A DNA stretch of 64,000 nt from Nemertoderma westbladi. Its lineage: Eukaryota > Xenacoelomorpha > Nemertodermatida > Nemertodermatidae. Positions within the stretch are counted from its first letter, which is position 1. Each line of letters opens with the position of its first letter. The stretch covers positions 1-64,000 of the forward strand of contig JAUCBJ010002030.1 of the NCBI GenBank assembly GCA_032718475.1, in the 5' to 3' direction. The position numbers and the translations under genes were made by a program. Shown here piece by piece: positions 44,437 to 55,062 of this stretch. The notes beneath the pieces were generated by a model that saw only the letters and a program-made list of their open reading frames with translations, made no database searches and was not told the DNA's origin.

Positions 44437-47400
44437 ATGCCCTCTATATCGCACGTGAAGGCATGTTTTCCACTTCTAAACCTCAACAGAACCTCTATCC
44501 CCGAGTTGTAGATATTGGGGCCTTCCAGTAGGTAATAGTTTAGGCTCTTGCCGTTCGTCTTGGCAGATGTGTCGACCACCATTCTTAACTTGCCCTTCTT
44601 AGGGTCTAGAGCTACATGAAGTGGCAAATAGTAGGTCCTATCACTATTCGGCTCGTCCACTGGTAGTTCCACGGCCCATCCTTGATCCACATACTTCTTG
44701 ATGGTCTTGTGGGTGTAGTCGTTATTTTCGGGGCTCCGTCTAAGCGTTTGCTTTAATTTTCAAAGCCTTGTCATGACCATCCTCTTGTTGTCTGGTATGG
44801 GCACCTTCGGCTGCTTCCATACCATCCCTATGGTATATCGCCCCCCTCGCACTTTATCGAGTTCCTGACGCTCTTCTGCTGTTTGTCCGAGGCCGATACC
44901 GAGGTTCCCACCCCGGTATCCTTCAACCCCTCGAAGTCCTGCTGTAGCAGCCTCTTGAGTTGCTCCTCTGCTCCTTCATCCTCCATTTCCCTCATTGTTC
45001 CCGCGAACATGCACCCTGAGGATTCGGACACACTGAACGGGATTCTTGTCTTTATTGGGCCGCTGAGCGTCCATCCGAATTGCGTGAGAATGGCCACCGG
45101 GTCTTGCTCCCTTCCTCACCGAAGACGGTCTGTAGTCTCTCAGGGGCCATCGGACAGTCCATACTGACTATGAGAGACACTTTCGGGATGTCCAGTTCGG
45201 GTACGGAGAAGTTGATGTCGTCCAGGTACCGGTATTGCTCGATATCAATCTTTGTATGTCACCTGGCGTTAATGGTGATCAACTCTATTATTTGGATGGG
45301 TTCGATGGTAGCCCTATAGTCACACCCTGGTGTTATCGCTGCAATCTCGCAACGCCCCGTCCTCATCTTCATGACCTCATCTTTGCTGGAAATTGTGGTT
45401 ACCGCCATCTTACTTGGCCTTGTTTGTAACCCTATCTTTTCAGCCACCCAACTTTCCACTAGCGTGAATGCTGCTCCGCTATCAACCAGCATTAGCGTCG
45501 TAACCGATAGCTTGTTCTCCCCTATTATCCTCACTGGTACTACTCCGAGTAGTACTGTTCCCTTCCTCTTTGCTCCCATGGTGCTTGTCGCCATCGCCTG
45601 GCTTCCAGTACCATCAGTCTCGGCATATTTAATTGGTGCTTCCTGACATTCATCCTTTCTGTGTCATCCTACCGCACATTGATGACATAGTCCATTCTTA
45701 CCAGTATAGGCTATCCGATCTTGTTTAAGTCACGCCTGCCAATGCTTGCAGTCTATGTTCTTATGGGTCCCGTTTCTGTGCAATTGACATTTGTAATCGG
45801 GATTGTAGCATTCCTCATATAGCACATCGTGTATTGCATTTAGATTCATATCTAGCGGTTTGGTGTTTTGGTTGCTTGGACTCGGCCTACTGGGGGTATT
45901 GGTTTTGTATCTACTGGTGTTGTTGCTTTGTTTCTGTCCCTGTTTCTACTCCCAGCTCTCTGTGGACTTATAGTCCCCTGTGTGGCAGCATATGGTAGCG
46001 ACTGCCTCACCTTCGGTAGTGCATTAGCCACACTATGTTCGGGTTTAGGTCGGCTGTATTCCAGTTTCAGTACCTTGCCTAGACTGTCCTCACTATAGAC
46101 TGGATCCGTTATTAACTCCGCCTCGTAGTTAAGGAAGTTCGACATCTCCTCCAACCCTGGCTCCACACCCTCTTTATTTCGTGTGGAGAAAGCGATCTTT
46201 CTCCATTTATTCCATCTAGAGTCTTTAAGACTATTAGCGCTTTTTCTACTTTGTTAGCGAAAGTCTTTATGCTAACGGGGTTATCTGCGAGTCCGCGTTC
46301 GCCTGCGTTTCCTCCTGCGCAACCGCGCGGCCTTGTAGGCCCCCCGCTAGGCGAATTACCTGTTTCCCCAACGTTTGTATTAATTATACCGCCACTAGCC
46401 TCACCCTGTTGATTTATTACATTACTATTTAGATTATTTTGATTAATTTCACCGGGATTATTTATTATATTGTCGTTTACTGTACCACTACTAGCATTAT
46501 TTAAATTATTTTGGTTATTCGGTGCATCAATATTTACATTATTATTTATTAAAACATTACTTCCTGCAAGAAATGTCTTATTAGTACCAGGGGTTATCTA
46601 CTACGGTATTATTAATGTTAACGTTTTCATTGAACGTATTGTCGTTACCCCCCCCCCCCCCCCCCCCCCCCCGTCCGTCCGGTCACACCAGTTCTGGGAC
46701 CTGTCGTCCGGTACCTGTAAGTGGGGTATTAACAAAGGTTTCCATCACCCCTGGTTCCTCATAAATACTTCCCGAACCAGCCTCGCTCTCTGCTACACCC
46801 ATTTTCGCCAGTTCTAATCAGCGTTTTTGCTTCGCCTGATACTGCATTAACCCACTCAACCAGGTATGCATATCATCCCGCATTCATTTACCCACCCTGT
46901 CTCTCTCTCTGTCCTCTCTAATACTCTGATCAGCTAACTCCGCCGCCCTCGCCTCTCGCTCTCTACCCTCGTTCATCTCTCTCGCCTCCTGCTCTCTGTG
47001 CTAGTTCACTTCTCTCTCAATCCTCTCAGCTCTCCTCGCTTCCTGCTCTTTGCGCTCATTCTCTTCTCTCTCAATCCTCTCAGATTTCCTCGCTTCCTGC
47101 TCTTTGCGCTCATTCTCTTCCCTCGTCTCTCACTCTTTGCGCTCATTCTCTTCCCTCATCTCTCGCTCTTTGCTCTCACTCATTTCTCTCTCATCACGTT
47201 CTCTATAGTTTCTCGCCACCCTCTCGGCCCTCTCTTTACACTCTCTCGGTAGTTGCCTTTCCCTTTCTAGTAACGCAGTACCCTCTAGTCTCCAGTCCTC
47301 CAGTCTCTCTAGTTCCTTTTGGTCTAGCGCGACTATGTCTAGCTGGCACGCCAGATCTATTTCTAACACCCTTCTTGCTTTCGTGGAGGATGAAGCGGAC

Positions 47401-47727
47401 TTTTCAGTTGCGACGGACTCCCGTCGCCTGTTCGTTCTACTAATTTTGCTATGCTTACTAGCATTCCTACTAACCGACGACACCGAATCTTCAGGGTTAA
47501 CCTCGGGTTCGGCGTCATGCGGATCCGCCCATCCCACTAACTTAATCCCCCTCGCATCCATTAGATAAGGCCCTATGTACACTATACTAGCTGCCACCAC
47601 CTCGGATTGCCACATTTCGAACAGTTCTGTGGCGACCCCCCTCGCCCTCTCACTTGCTAGTTCCCCCTGCACAAATCAGACTAAGGTAGTGAAAATGTTT
47701 GTTGCACTCACCTAGCCTCGGGTACAA
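44437..47727 (-). pseudogene. BEL-1 gag remainder, protease and RT start
   Basis: Sense order from 47727: a gag segment (47672-47130), a charged coiled-coil stretch made of repeated blocks of about 60 bp (plus 46920-47200), a C run (46650-46672), a capsid/nucleocapsid region with CHQC..H..C fingers broken by two TGA stops (near 45680-45730), an aspartic protease with MLVDSGAAFTLVE (45594-45259), linker (45097-44828), and RT with DRTYYLPLH..LRMVVD and HAFTCDIEGMFNQ (44690-44437). RT stops there at the LINE. Multiple frame breaks. Confidence 0.75.
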
Positions 47728-48869
47728 TGTTCGCGCTTTTAGACCTTTAGCAGTTTAACCTGCCAATTTTAGTTGTGCTTTTGTTTATAAATCGACTTTA
47801 GCCTATATAAATTATTTAGTGTACTGAAATTACATCAGCCGAAGCCAGTCTGTGCGCGACCATTCACCCACAGTTAAGGGAGACTGGATTCGGATGCTTT
47901 GATAGTGATTGCGGTGTAGACCTACTGTATTATTCGATTGATCGTTACTATATAATCTCTGACAATATATTTACTTTCGGGGAAATATTAACAGTTCCTT
48001 TAGGACGTGGCGCTTTAAGTATAAAAACAGAGTTATGACTTATACTAATCACAACTAGATGGCCACTACTGAGTTTCGTAAAAAGCGCATTCTTTAGGAG
48101 ATGCTTATTACTTCACACTACTTCACACTGACTTCACACTACTTCACACTGAATCTGCCGACCATCACTGAATTTGATCATATATAAGGAGGATCGCAAC
48201 TGACACATGTAGGGATTATGAAATAGCATTTAATTCACACAAAAACCACTATAATGTAAGTCGCAGTTGCTACCGGTAAACCTGTTCCTCTCACCTTCAG
48301 TAATCAAGAAGATTGGGGGTTTTATGATTATTCATTGGTATTCTCCAAATATATCAGCAATATACATCAATATCACAACAATTAATAACAGAAGTAAAAT
48401 AATGCGGTGAACAGTCAGTATGTGTTACTTATGCAGTGTTCCATGTGCAGCAATGTTATGCAGTGTGTCGTTCGTGATTCAGATTGGTGATCCAAGTCAG
48501 TTAATAGTTTTACGTTCTTGTAATCAAAGCCATCAGATGTTTAGGCCAAAGTCTGAAACTTCCACAACAGAAGTACAGAATAACTCTAAGCCGGTTCTCT
48601 GGCTCAGAAAGGTAAACAAATACCGTAATGCATTGCGCGGTTTTCCATAGGCCCCTGTCCAACATAAAGTGAAAATCGCTCTGATTGGCTGAGCAGAACA
48701 AAGAGGTTCCACGTCTACAGGAAATCAGCTGACAGATTTCGTCATCTGAGCTCCAATCTTTTAGAGTATTATGCGCATTGCGGCAAAAACGACTTGTTAT
48801 GTCCGCTAAAGCACCTACACTGCGCATTGCGGGGAAAAATGACTTGTTATGTCCGCAAAAGCTTTTACA
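47728..48869 (-). repeat. BEL-3 3' LTR
   Basis: 1142 bp from TGTTCGCGCTTTTAGACC to GTCCGCAAAAGCTTTTACA on the plus strand. Its right end contains two tandem units of about 54 bp (TGCGCATTGCGG..ACTTGTTATGTCCGC). A CTGATTGGCTGAGC (CCAAT-type on minus) lies near 48680 and a minus-strand TTATATATGATC near 48180, which could be promoter parts. The next bases, CCGCTCCCAGAAAATGGG, are the polypurine tract in sense. Confidence 0.9.
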
Positions 48870-48947
48870 CCGCTCCCAGAAAATGGGATTTAATTCTATA
48901 AAATATAAAAAATCACAGTTTCTAAAATATAAAAATACTCTAAACAA

Positions 48948-49355
48948 TTAGTCCTTCTTACGTGAACGGCATTTACGAAGTTTTTTGAGGCTAGCAAGAG
49001 TCCTTTTCTCTTTGGGGCGAGCCACTTTACTAGGAGGGCTATAACTCCTGGGTGAGGGGTGCAATACAATTGCATCGGAAGGTTTAGGGTTACGGTCGGT
49101 GTATCCGCCGGTCGAGGTACCCGGTTGATCGATATCAACCTCAGTGGAACGAGGTCGAACAACCTTTAGAGCGCGTTTCAGGACAGCAGCTCTTACTGGT
49201 CCCTGAAGGTTCGTTTGCACGAGAGCGGTAGGTTGACCGTGAGTAGTGAGAAATTTCCTCGGTTTGATGGTTCTTTCCAACTCGCGTTCTCTGGCTTTAT
49301 ATTCATATGGTTGTCTATGAACTTCTTGTATCTCTAGATACGAGTTTATGAACAA
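48948..49355 (-). pseudogene. BEL-3 ORF3, C-terminal part in a shifted frame
   Basis: 135 codons that continue ORF3 after a single frame change near 49360-49400. Basic, with SPRSYSPPSK and LKKLRKCRSRKK near the end, like the basic proline/serine-rich tail of BEL-2 ORF3. RTLASL in this part resembles the GRLASL motif. In the alternative frame the sequence upstream of 49355 also reads well (YLEIQEVHRQ preceded by more open codons), which supports an indel and not a natural end. Confidence 0.6.
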
Positions 49356-51151
49356 GTCACCGTGGAATTTATCAATGGTAGAAACTTTAAACTGTATGTA
49401 GGATCTTCCGGTTTCGCCATATAATATTGAGTTAAATTGACATAATAAGGGTGGTCTTTGATCCCATAAAATGAGTTCGGTAAAGGTCTAGCGCGTAGGT
49501 TGACCTCGTGTACCATACGACGGACAAGATCCGCTCGATTGTCCGGAGGTTCAACGAGTATACCGTCGACACGAGTGGCCTCGATTGGCGGACGTTGTAA
49601 CATAGGAGCGTCAGCGATAAGATCTCTAGATCTTAGGTTGATATCAACCGGTTGGGGTTGTACCGTGGCGAAGAGTTTGTCTCCGAAATGGGGAACCATT
49701 GAAGGATGAATAATGTTTTTGGAATAGAGATCAGTCATAAGGATTTGAGCTTCTGGCTGGGCTAAAGCTGCTTCTTCTCTCTCGTCCATTTCGATATGCT
49801 TCTCCTCGAGCTGATTTTCCTCCGCTTGTCGTTGGAAGCGTTCGTCCAAAAACTCTTGCAGAGAGTAGATTCGTCCAAGTTCGATGTCTTCCTCGAGATT
49901 CTGGAATTCCCGATCAAACTGGGGTAAAGCTAATTCTTTTACCGCTTGGACTTGCCGCTGCAATTTACGTTTATCTAAACAATCGTAAGTTCCTCTTCCA
50001 ATCTTTTGTCGAATAGCGTCTAGCGCGTTTCGTACAACGCTCTCCTCCACCTCGGTGACAGGTTGTATCGGGGTTAGACCGGGACGATTATACGGGTTGA
50101 ACGGCGATATTAGGTGTCCGCGTCCCAATCCGGCTAGGTAAGATGGGCGAATATCTAGGGAGCCCACAACCGGAGTGCCACCGACTAATTGTTCTGGTAA
50201 CACTAGATCTTTGAACAATGAGTGCAGTTCAGGAGGATCCGTCATACTATTAGGATCAAGAGTCTGAGGTCTCACCAGGGAATGGGGATGTCTGACCGAG
50301 TATTCCGGAACTCTGATCATCGGTTTATTTAAGGATCGTTTGAGTCGAGCGAGCGTAGGTGATACGTCGAACAAGTTTCGCTCGAAACTCCCGTAAGTAT
50401 AGCGAGTAAAACTGTGTTTAGCGCAACGTCTCCGCGGATGTTTATGTCTTTCCGTTTGTTGGTTGGGTCTAGGGCATTCATCGCAATAATACCAAAGACG
50501 CACGTCTTGTAGGGGAAACGCGGGTGATCTTTCTCCAGTTTTACAATATTCCTCCATCTGTTCGAAGCTATCCGGTACAACAGGTAGCGGTCGATCGGCG
50601 GTAAGATACATCATAGTGAAATAGAGTCGTTTGAGTTCTATCATAGGGTCATGATGTATACCTTGAGGATATCGAGTTTCTAGATTTTGTTGACTGGCTA
50701 CATTGAGATATGTTTCTCTCAAGAATTCCAGATATTCGTTGAAGTCACTGCGTTTATCCGGCTCTTCAACGTCTTCTCTTTCGAGTTGGTTTCGAATAGA
50801 ATTTTCGTGTTCGATTCTCAGTTTATCGTTCCGACTCCGCTGGGTATGATATTTAAATAGGATCATTTCCCTTTCGGTGTCTACATCGTCCGTATCGTGT
50901 AAATCGATAGGATGACCAGTAGTTAAGAAGTCCATATACGTACCATTACGATGCGTATAGCGAGCGGTGAATTTTCTATAGTCCAATTCACGCGTGAGCT
51001 GTTCCTTTGACATTGGCGGTTCGATATAATGGCCATCGTCCTCCGTAGTAGGTTGACTAGCGTCGCCGCGTATTAAACTATCAACAAACGCTTGCAAGGG
51101 TAGGGTATATCGCTCCCTGATACCAAGATCATCTTCTATCAACTCAGTCAT
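49346..51151 (-). CDS. BEL-3 ORF3, relative of BEL-2 ORF3 without exonuclease
   Basis: 601 codons from the ATG at 51151; ATAG CAG just before it could be a splice acceptor. Residues about 170-255 (DPMIELKRLYFTMMYLTADR, then YYCDEC..RRCAKH) align by eye with BEL-2 ORF3 (DPDTEISRLYHTMQYLKAHE, then CGSC..CSNH), so the CxxC..CxxH site is conserved. The C-terminal end (LTQYYMAKPEDPTYS) resembles EYLLQIHPDNKNTWN of BEL-2. The whole middle of the BEL-2 protein, with the exonuclease and zinc knuckles, is absent. Function unknown; probably nucleic-acid binding. Confidence 0.7.
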   Translation of the reverse strand: MTELIEDDLGIRERYTLPLQAFVDSLIRGDASQPTTEDDGHYIEPPMSKEQLTRELDYRKFTARYTHRNGTYMDFLTTGHPIDLHDTDDVDTEREMILFKYHTQRSRNDKLRIEHENSIRNQLEREDVEEPDKRSDFNEYLEFLRETYLNVASQQNLETRYPQGIHHDPMIELKRLYFTMMYLTADRPLPVVPDSFEQMEEYCKTGERSPAFPLQDVRLWYYCDECPRPNQQTERHKHPRRRCAKHSFTRYTYGSFERNLFDVSPTLARLKRSLNKPMIRVPEYSVRHPHSLVRPQTLDPNSMTDPPELHSLFKDLVLPEQLVGGTPVVGSLDIRPSYLAGLGRGHLISPFNPYNRPGLTPIQPVTEVEESVVRNALDAIRQKIGRGTYDCLDKRKLQRQVQAVKELALPQFDREFQNLEEDIELGRIYSLQEFLDERFQRQAEENQLEEKHIEMDEREEAALAQPEAQILMTDLYSKNIIHPSMVPHFGDKLFATVQPQPVDINLRSRDLIADAPMLQRPPIEATRVDGILVEPPDNRADLVRRMVHEVNLRARPLPNSFYGIKDHPYYVNLTQYYMAKPEDPTYSLKFLPLINSTVTCS

Positions 51152-52918
51152 AGCTGCTATATGAGTTTATCAATATTATAATTAATCATAATTTAGGCTA
51201 GCAGTCGTCGCTGCCTCCCCCTCAATGCCCCCGGACAGCGCAAGCTCCTCAGCGCTGATGTACTGTCGCCGCTGTGCCTCTCGCCAACGTAGTAGCTACA
51301 CAACGACAACAATAACCAGCGCGAGTCACTCCACTGTCCGTCCCAAGGGCTCAGAATTACTTCAGGTTCTTGCTACAGAGGCAGGGTAACTTTCACAACT
51401 GCGACTCGCTACTGTAAACACACTTTAGTAGTAACATTCACCTATAAACGCACAAATTCCACACAACTGTCACAAATTGTACACATTCGGGCCATTTGTC
51501 CGTTAGTCAAGTGCCTTCCAGAATGCCACGTTATTATTATGTATCCCTGGATACTAGCAGTGTGCTATTTATTCCGTATGCTATTCAATGGGGTAAGCTT
51601 TCTATTGTTCTTTTAACTCGCTTCTAATTCTAGCGTGGTTGTTGCAATGGTGACATTATGGAAAGCTAGCAGTAGAATTAGGGAAATTCTCATGCATACA
51701 GATCTGGGATGCTATTTAATAGTAATTCTTTAATTGTCAATATTCCCCTTTATACATGATTTTATGAATTTTATCGGCTATTGACTAGATATTGGAGATT
51801 CTCGCACACTAATATACTTAATAGGGTGAATCTCTGCTCCCATGATCTATTAATTAATGGAATTTTGGGAATGTTATAAATTGTATAAAATGACAATTTA
51901 TCAAAATCATGAGAGGATAAGAATTTAAATTTATTCCCGTAAATTTTATTATTTAATATTAAAATAGACACAATTTTACTCCAGAACATGTCTGTCTGGG
52001 GACTAGGATCCTTAATTCTAGGAAATTTGTTTTTTTAAGAGCATCGGTAAGTGCTACGATATCTTAATCGACTAGAATTTTTAAAGGATCTGAATTTTAA
52101 CAGATTTTGATTTATAGATTTTTTTGGTTTACAAACTCCTTAGAGTTTATTTGTCTGCATTTACTCTATTATAACATTTGTTTTAATAGATTTTTATAAA
52201 TATTAAATAGTTAATATTTAAGATGGGCACCGATTTATTCCAGAACTTGTCTGGGGACGTTAACCACTGATTCTAGAATTTTGTCTTTCAAGTATATCGG
52301 TGGGTGCCGCGATATCTTAATCGACTAGAATTACAGATGGTCAAAGGGTTTAACAGATTTATTTTGCGTTTTACGCTACTGTTAAAGGGACATCACGCTA
52401 CTATATGTATTATTTAATATACGGCATGAGAGCAATATTGCAAGAAGCAATGTCAGTGAGAAGAGGCAAGTCGTTTCCAAGGTCTACCCAGAGCTTGGTT
52501 TAGCCGAGACACGAGGATCTGAACTTTGCATTCCTAATACTCTACTTACCAATAATACTTGAGTATAGTAGGAGCTTTATTGTACTTTAATAAGTACGGA
52601 CATTTCATCTTACTGTAGTCACGTATTTATAATATGATACGGACAGTAAGGAAAGAGAAAAATAATTATTTCTCGCCGTTGCACTAAATATATAATGTTA
52701 AGTAATTAAGTAATAAACACGGGTATATATATTGCACTAATCTACTAAATATTCGCCAAAATAACATTCTACTAAATAAAATTAAAGAAAACGATTATAA
52801 TAAAATTATATAATAATACATACATAAATATAAAAATAATAAAAAAAATATAAAATACTATAGTCACACACCCACTCCAGACGCTGTTACGTTGGGGAGT
52901 CCCTAGATGTTGGTTGGA
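51152..52918 (-). other. BEL-3 non-coding stretch where pol would be
   Basis: 1.77 kb with no RT, RNase H or integrase motif in any frame. It contains a diverged direct repeat of about 250 bp spacing (near 51960-52085 and 52215-52345, both with CCAGAAC.TGTCTGGGGAC and ATATCTTAATCGACTAGAATT). The left end (51200-51320) is GC-rich, the right end very AT-rich. This may be spacer that replaced pol. Confidence 0.65.
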
Positions 52919-55060
52919 TTAGGGAGGTGGTCGTGGGAAGAGTATCTTGCCTTCCATAGTTTCCGGACAGTTCTCGGTCTCTTTCCAGTAAACATAAACG
53001 ACCAACTGGGCGATTGAGTTGTTGTGTTTCGAAAACAATTCCAGGTTTCTTCTTCGTCCTGGAATAGTGATGATGGAAACACCGGTGAGGAGGTCGATTG
53101 TGTTTTCCTCATCGTATAATTGAGTAATATCGTCATTATCTGAGGAGTATGGTGTTCTCTCAGTTGTGGTTTCTCCCTCACTTATTTCTTCTTCCCATTC
53201 ACTCACCTGATGTATCCTCTCTTGAGGGAGTCTTTCCATTAGTGTTCTACGGGAAGGTCCAGTGAAGTACCAACCTACTCTCGTTCTTCCCGCGTATGTT
53301 TGTAATGGTTGCGGTCGAGCAGGCCGTTTTTCTAATGTCTCAAGTGCCTCATGCGCATTCTGGCCGATTAATATCTGCACCCCTGGGTAGTCGGTGTTGA
53401 ATCTAGGGATATCATGCTGCTGGGTAAAATGGTCTTCATCCCAGTTGTAAGGTTCCACTTGGCTGGTAGCAAAGTTCTTTATCGCCACCATTTTTACTGA
53501 CCTTATGCTATGTTCTCCTAGTTCATCCTGGGGAGTGGACAACACACCCACATAGTAGTCTGTAGCTATTGTGGATTTCCAAACCTGCATAATTCCTGAA
53601 AGGTTCAACTTAGTTCGGAACTTGGGTTGTCCAGCAAAGATGTCTTCGGCTAGTTCTTTGTCGATGAATGTACCTGTGCTGCCGGAGTCAAGGAGGGCGT
53701 TTACTATTAAACTTTTCTCTAGTCCGTGGACTCTCAGCTGCACTACAGGGAATTCCCGGATTCCGACGTTGGAAGTTGGCGCTTTCCAAGTTGGTTGCCG
53801 GTCCGGAATAGTCAGTTGATTATCGGTTTCAGTCTCATACGTAAGCACTCGATACACTGCGGTGTTTATCATATTACAGGATTCGTTTTCGTCGGAGAAT
53901 TCGTCTGTGTAGAATCCTTCCATCTCAGAGCTGTGGTCAGTGTCGTTCACATCACTGAATTGGACATGTAGTTCGGGCTCACTTACCTGACTCGTGCGGG
54001 TTTTGTCAAATTCTGTGTGCAGCAAGATGTGATGTTTCGCGCCGCACTTAGCACACCTAGCATCTGAGTAACAGGTCCGCCGTTGATGTCCTCGTCTGAG
54101 GCAATTATAACACAACCGCTTATCCCACATGACATCACGTCTATCCTTAAGGGATTTCTTTAAGAATTCATCACACCCACTCAAGCGATGGGACCCGTCA
54201 CACAATACACATTTAGGCTTGATGTTACTTACTTTAACCTGTGCTGTGTGGTGCACACTTGTTCTTTCCTCAGGCTTTCTTCCATGAATTCTCTTAGGAG
54301 ACGTAGGAGGAGTTGTTGTTACCTGTTCTCTCCTGTCACTGGTTCGAGACTTATATTTACTTACGTCTTTCTGAGTTTTGTTGACATAATAAGAACTTTC
54401 GGTGTCTTTCCCGCTGTTCTCCTCGTGGGAGGTCTGGCTTTCGCCATCGTCTGTATAACACACTGGTGTTACCTTTCTCCTAGAGACGGGTTTTTCACTT
54501 ACCTTACTTTCAGGAGTCTTCTCTCTAGACTGTTTTAGGAGTTGTAATCTTACCTCTCTGTTTAAGAATGACAGAAGGTCCGTCATGGTTGGATCTCTAT
54601 GTTGTTGGTCCATCAAATAGAGAACCTTTTTGTCCCAGCGAGTACCTACTCCACCCTTTGGCAAAGTTGATGCTAAGGCTCCTACAACCATAGAATTCTG
54701 ATATTCATGAGACTTACCTAACCAATCTAGTTGTCTACAGATCTCCTGAATCTCATCGGAAAACTCTATAATCCCGCTGCTAAGGAACTTTCGGGGCGCT
54801 ACTAATTTCGCATACAAATACCTAGCTATGTTAGTCCTATTACCATACCTGATGTTTAGTGTATCCCAAACTTGTCTTAATCCATCTGGATGTCCAATAA
54901 ACTTTAACGCCATTAACTTGGGAGGTCCTTCCAAGCACTCAATGGGGAATCTAAGTTTCTCTCCGTTAGATAGTACGGAGTTCTGTATGTTATCTTTATA
55001 ATATTCATTAAAAGGTAACCATTTCATCTCATCTCCATTGAACTTGACGACCTCTCCCAC
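52919..55060 (-). CDS. BEL-3 ORF2: capsid, nucleocapsid and aspartic protease
   Basis: 713 codons. It begins with a DUF1759-like capsid domain (VVKFNGDEMKWLPFNEYYKD, about 5-170), then a charged linker, zinc fingers CVLC..H..C (about 284-296), CYNCLRRGHQRRTC (317-330) and CAKC..H (336-345), and a DUF1758-type protease with LLDSGSTGTFID near 457-468. It ends about 250 residues later without entering RT. The first codon is GTG; the frame is open only some seven codons upstream, overlapping the end of ORF1 in the -1 frame, so it is either reached by -1 frameshifting or ORF1 and ORF2 were one Gag broken by an indel. The equivalent BEL-2 Gag is one frame. Confidence 0.85.
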   Translation of the reverse strand: MGEVVKFNGDEMKWLPFNEYYKDNIQNSVLSNGEKLRFPIECLEGPPKLMALKFIGHPDGLRQVWDTLNIRYGNRTNIARYLYAKLVAPRKFLSSGIIEFSDEIQEICRQLDWLGKSHEYQNSMVVGALASTLPKGGVGTRWDKKVLYLMDQQHRDPTMTDLLSFLNREVRLQLLKQSREKTPESKVSEKPVSRRKVTPVCYTDDGESQTSHEENSGKDTESSYYVNKTQKDVSKYKSRTSDRREQVTTTPPTSPKRIHGRKPEERTSVHHTAQVKVSNIKPKCVLCDGSHRLSGCDEFLKKSLKDRRDVMWDKRLCYNCLRRGHQRRTCYSDARCAKCGAKHHILLHTEFDKTRTSQVSEPELHVQFSDVNDTDHSSEMEGFYTDEFSDENESCNMINTAVYRVLTYETETDNQLTIPDRQPTWKAPTSNVGIREFPVVQLRVHGLEKSLIVNALLDSGSTGTFIDKELAEDIFAGQPKFRTKLNLSGIMQVWKSTIATDYYVGVLSTPQDELGEHSIRSVKMVAIKNFATSQVEPYNWDEDHFTQQHDIPRFNTDYPGVQILIGQNAHEALETLEKRPARPQPLQTYAGRTRVGWYFTGPSRRTLMERLPQERIHQVSEWEEEISEGETTTERTPYSSDNDDITQLYDEENTIDLLTGVSIITIPGRRRNLELFSKHNNSIAQLVVYVYWKETENCPETMEGKILFPRPPP

Positions 55061-55062
55061 CT

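Noticed and set aside
47667-47711. A 45-bp intron in BEL-1 gag (GTGAGT...TTGTGCAG)
   Set aside because: Removing it does not restore the frame by itself, and a one-base change in the nearby G run explains the break with or without splicing. 45 bp is also very short for an animal intron.
48510-48947. A 145-codon minus ORF, repeated in both BEL-3 LTRs (also 60154-60447)
   Set aside because: It lies in the LTR, crosses its boundary, and differs at both ends between the copies; no domain. Duplication follows from the LTRs.
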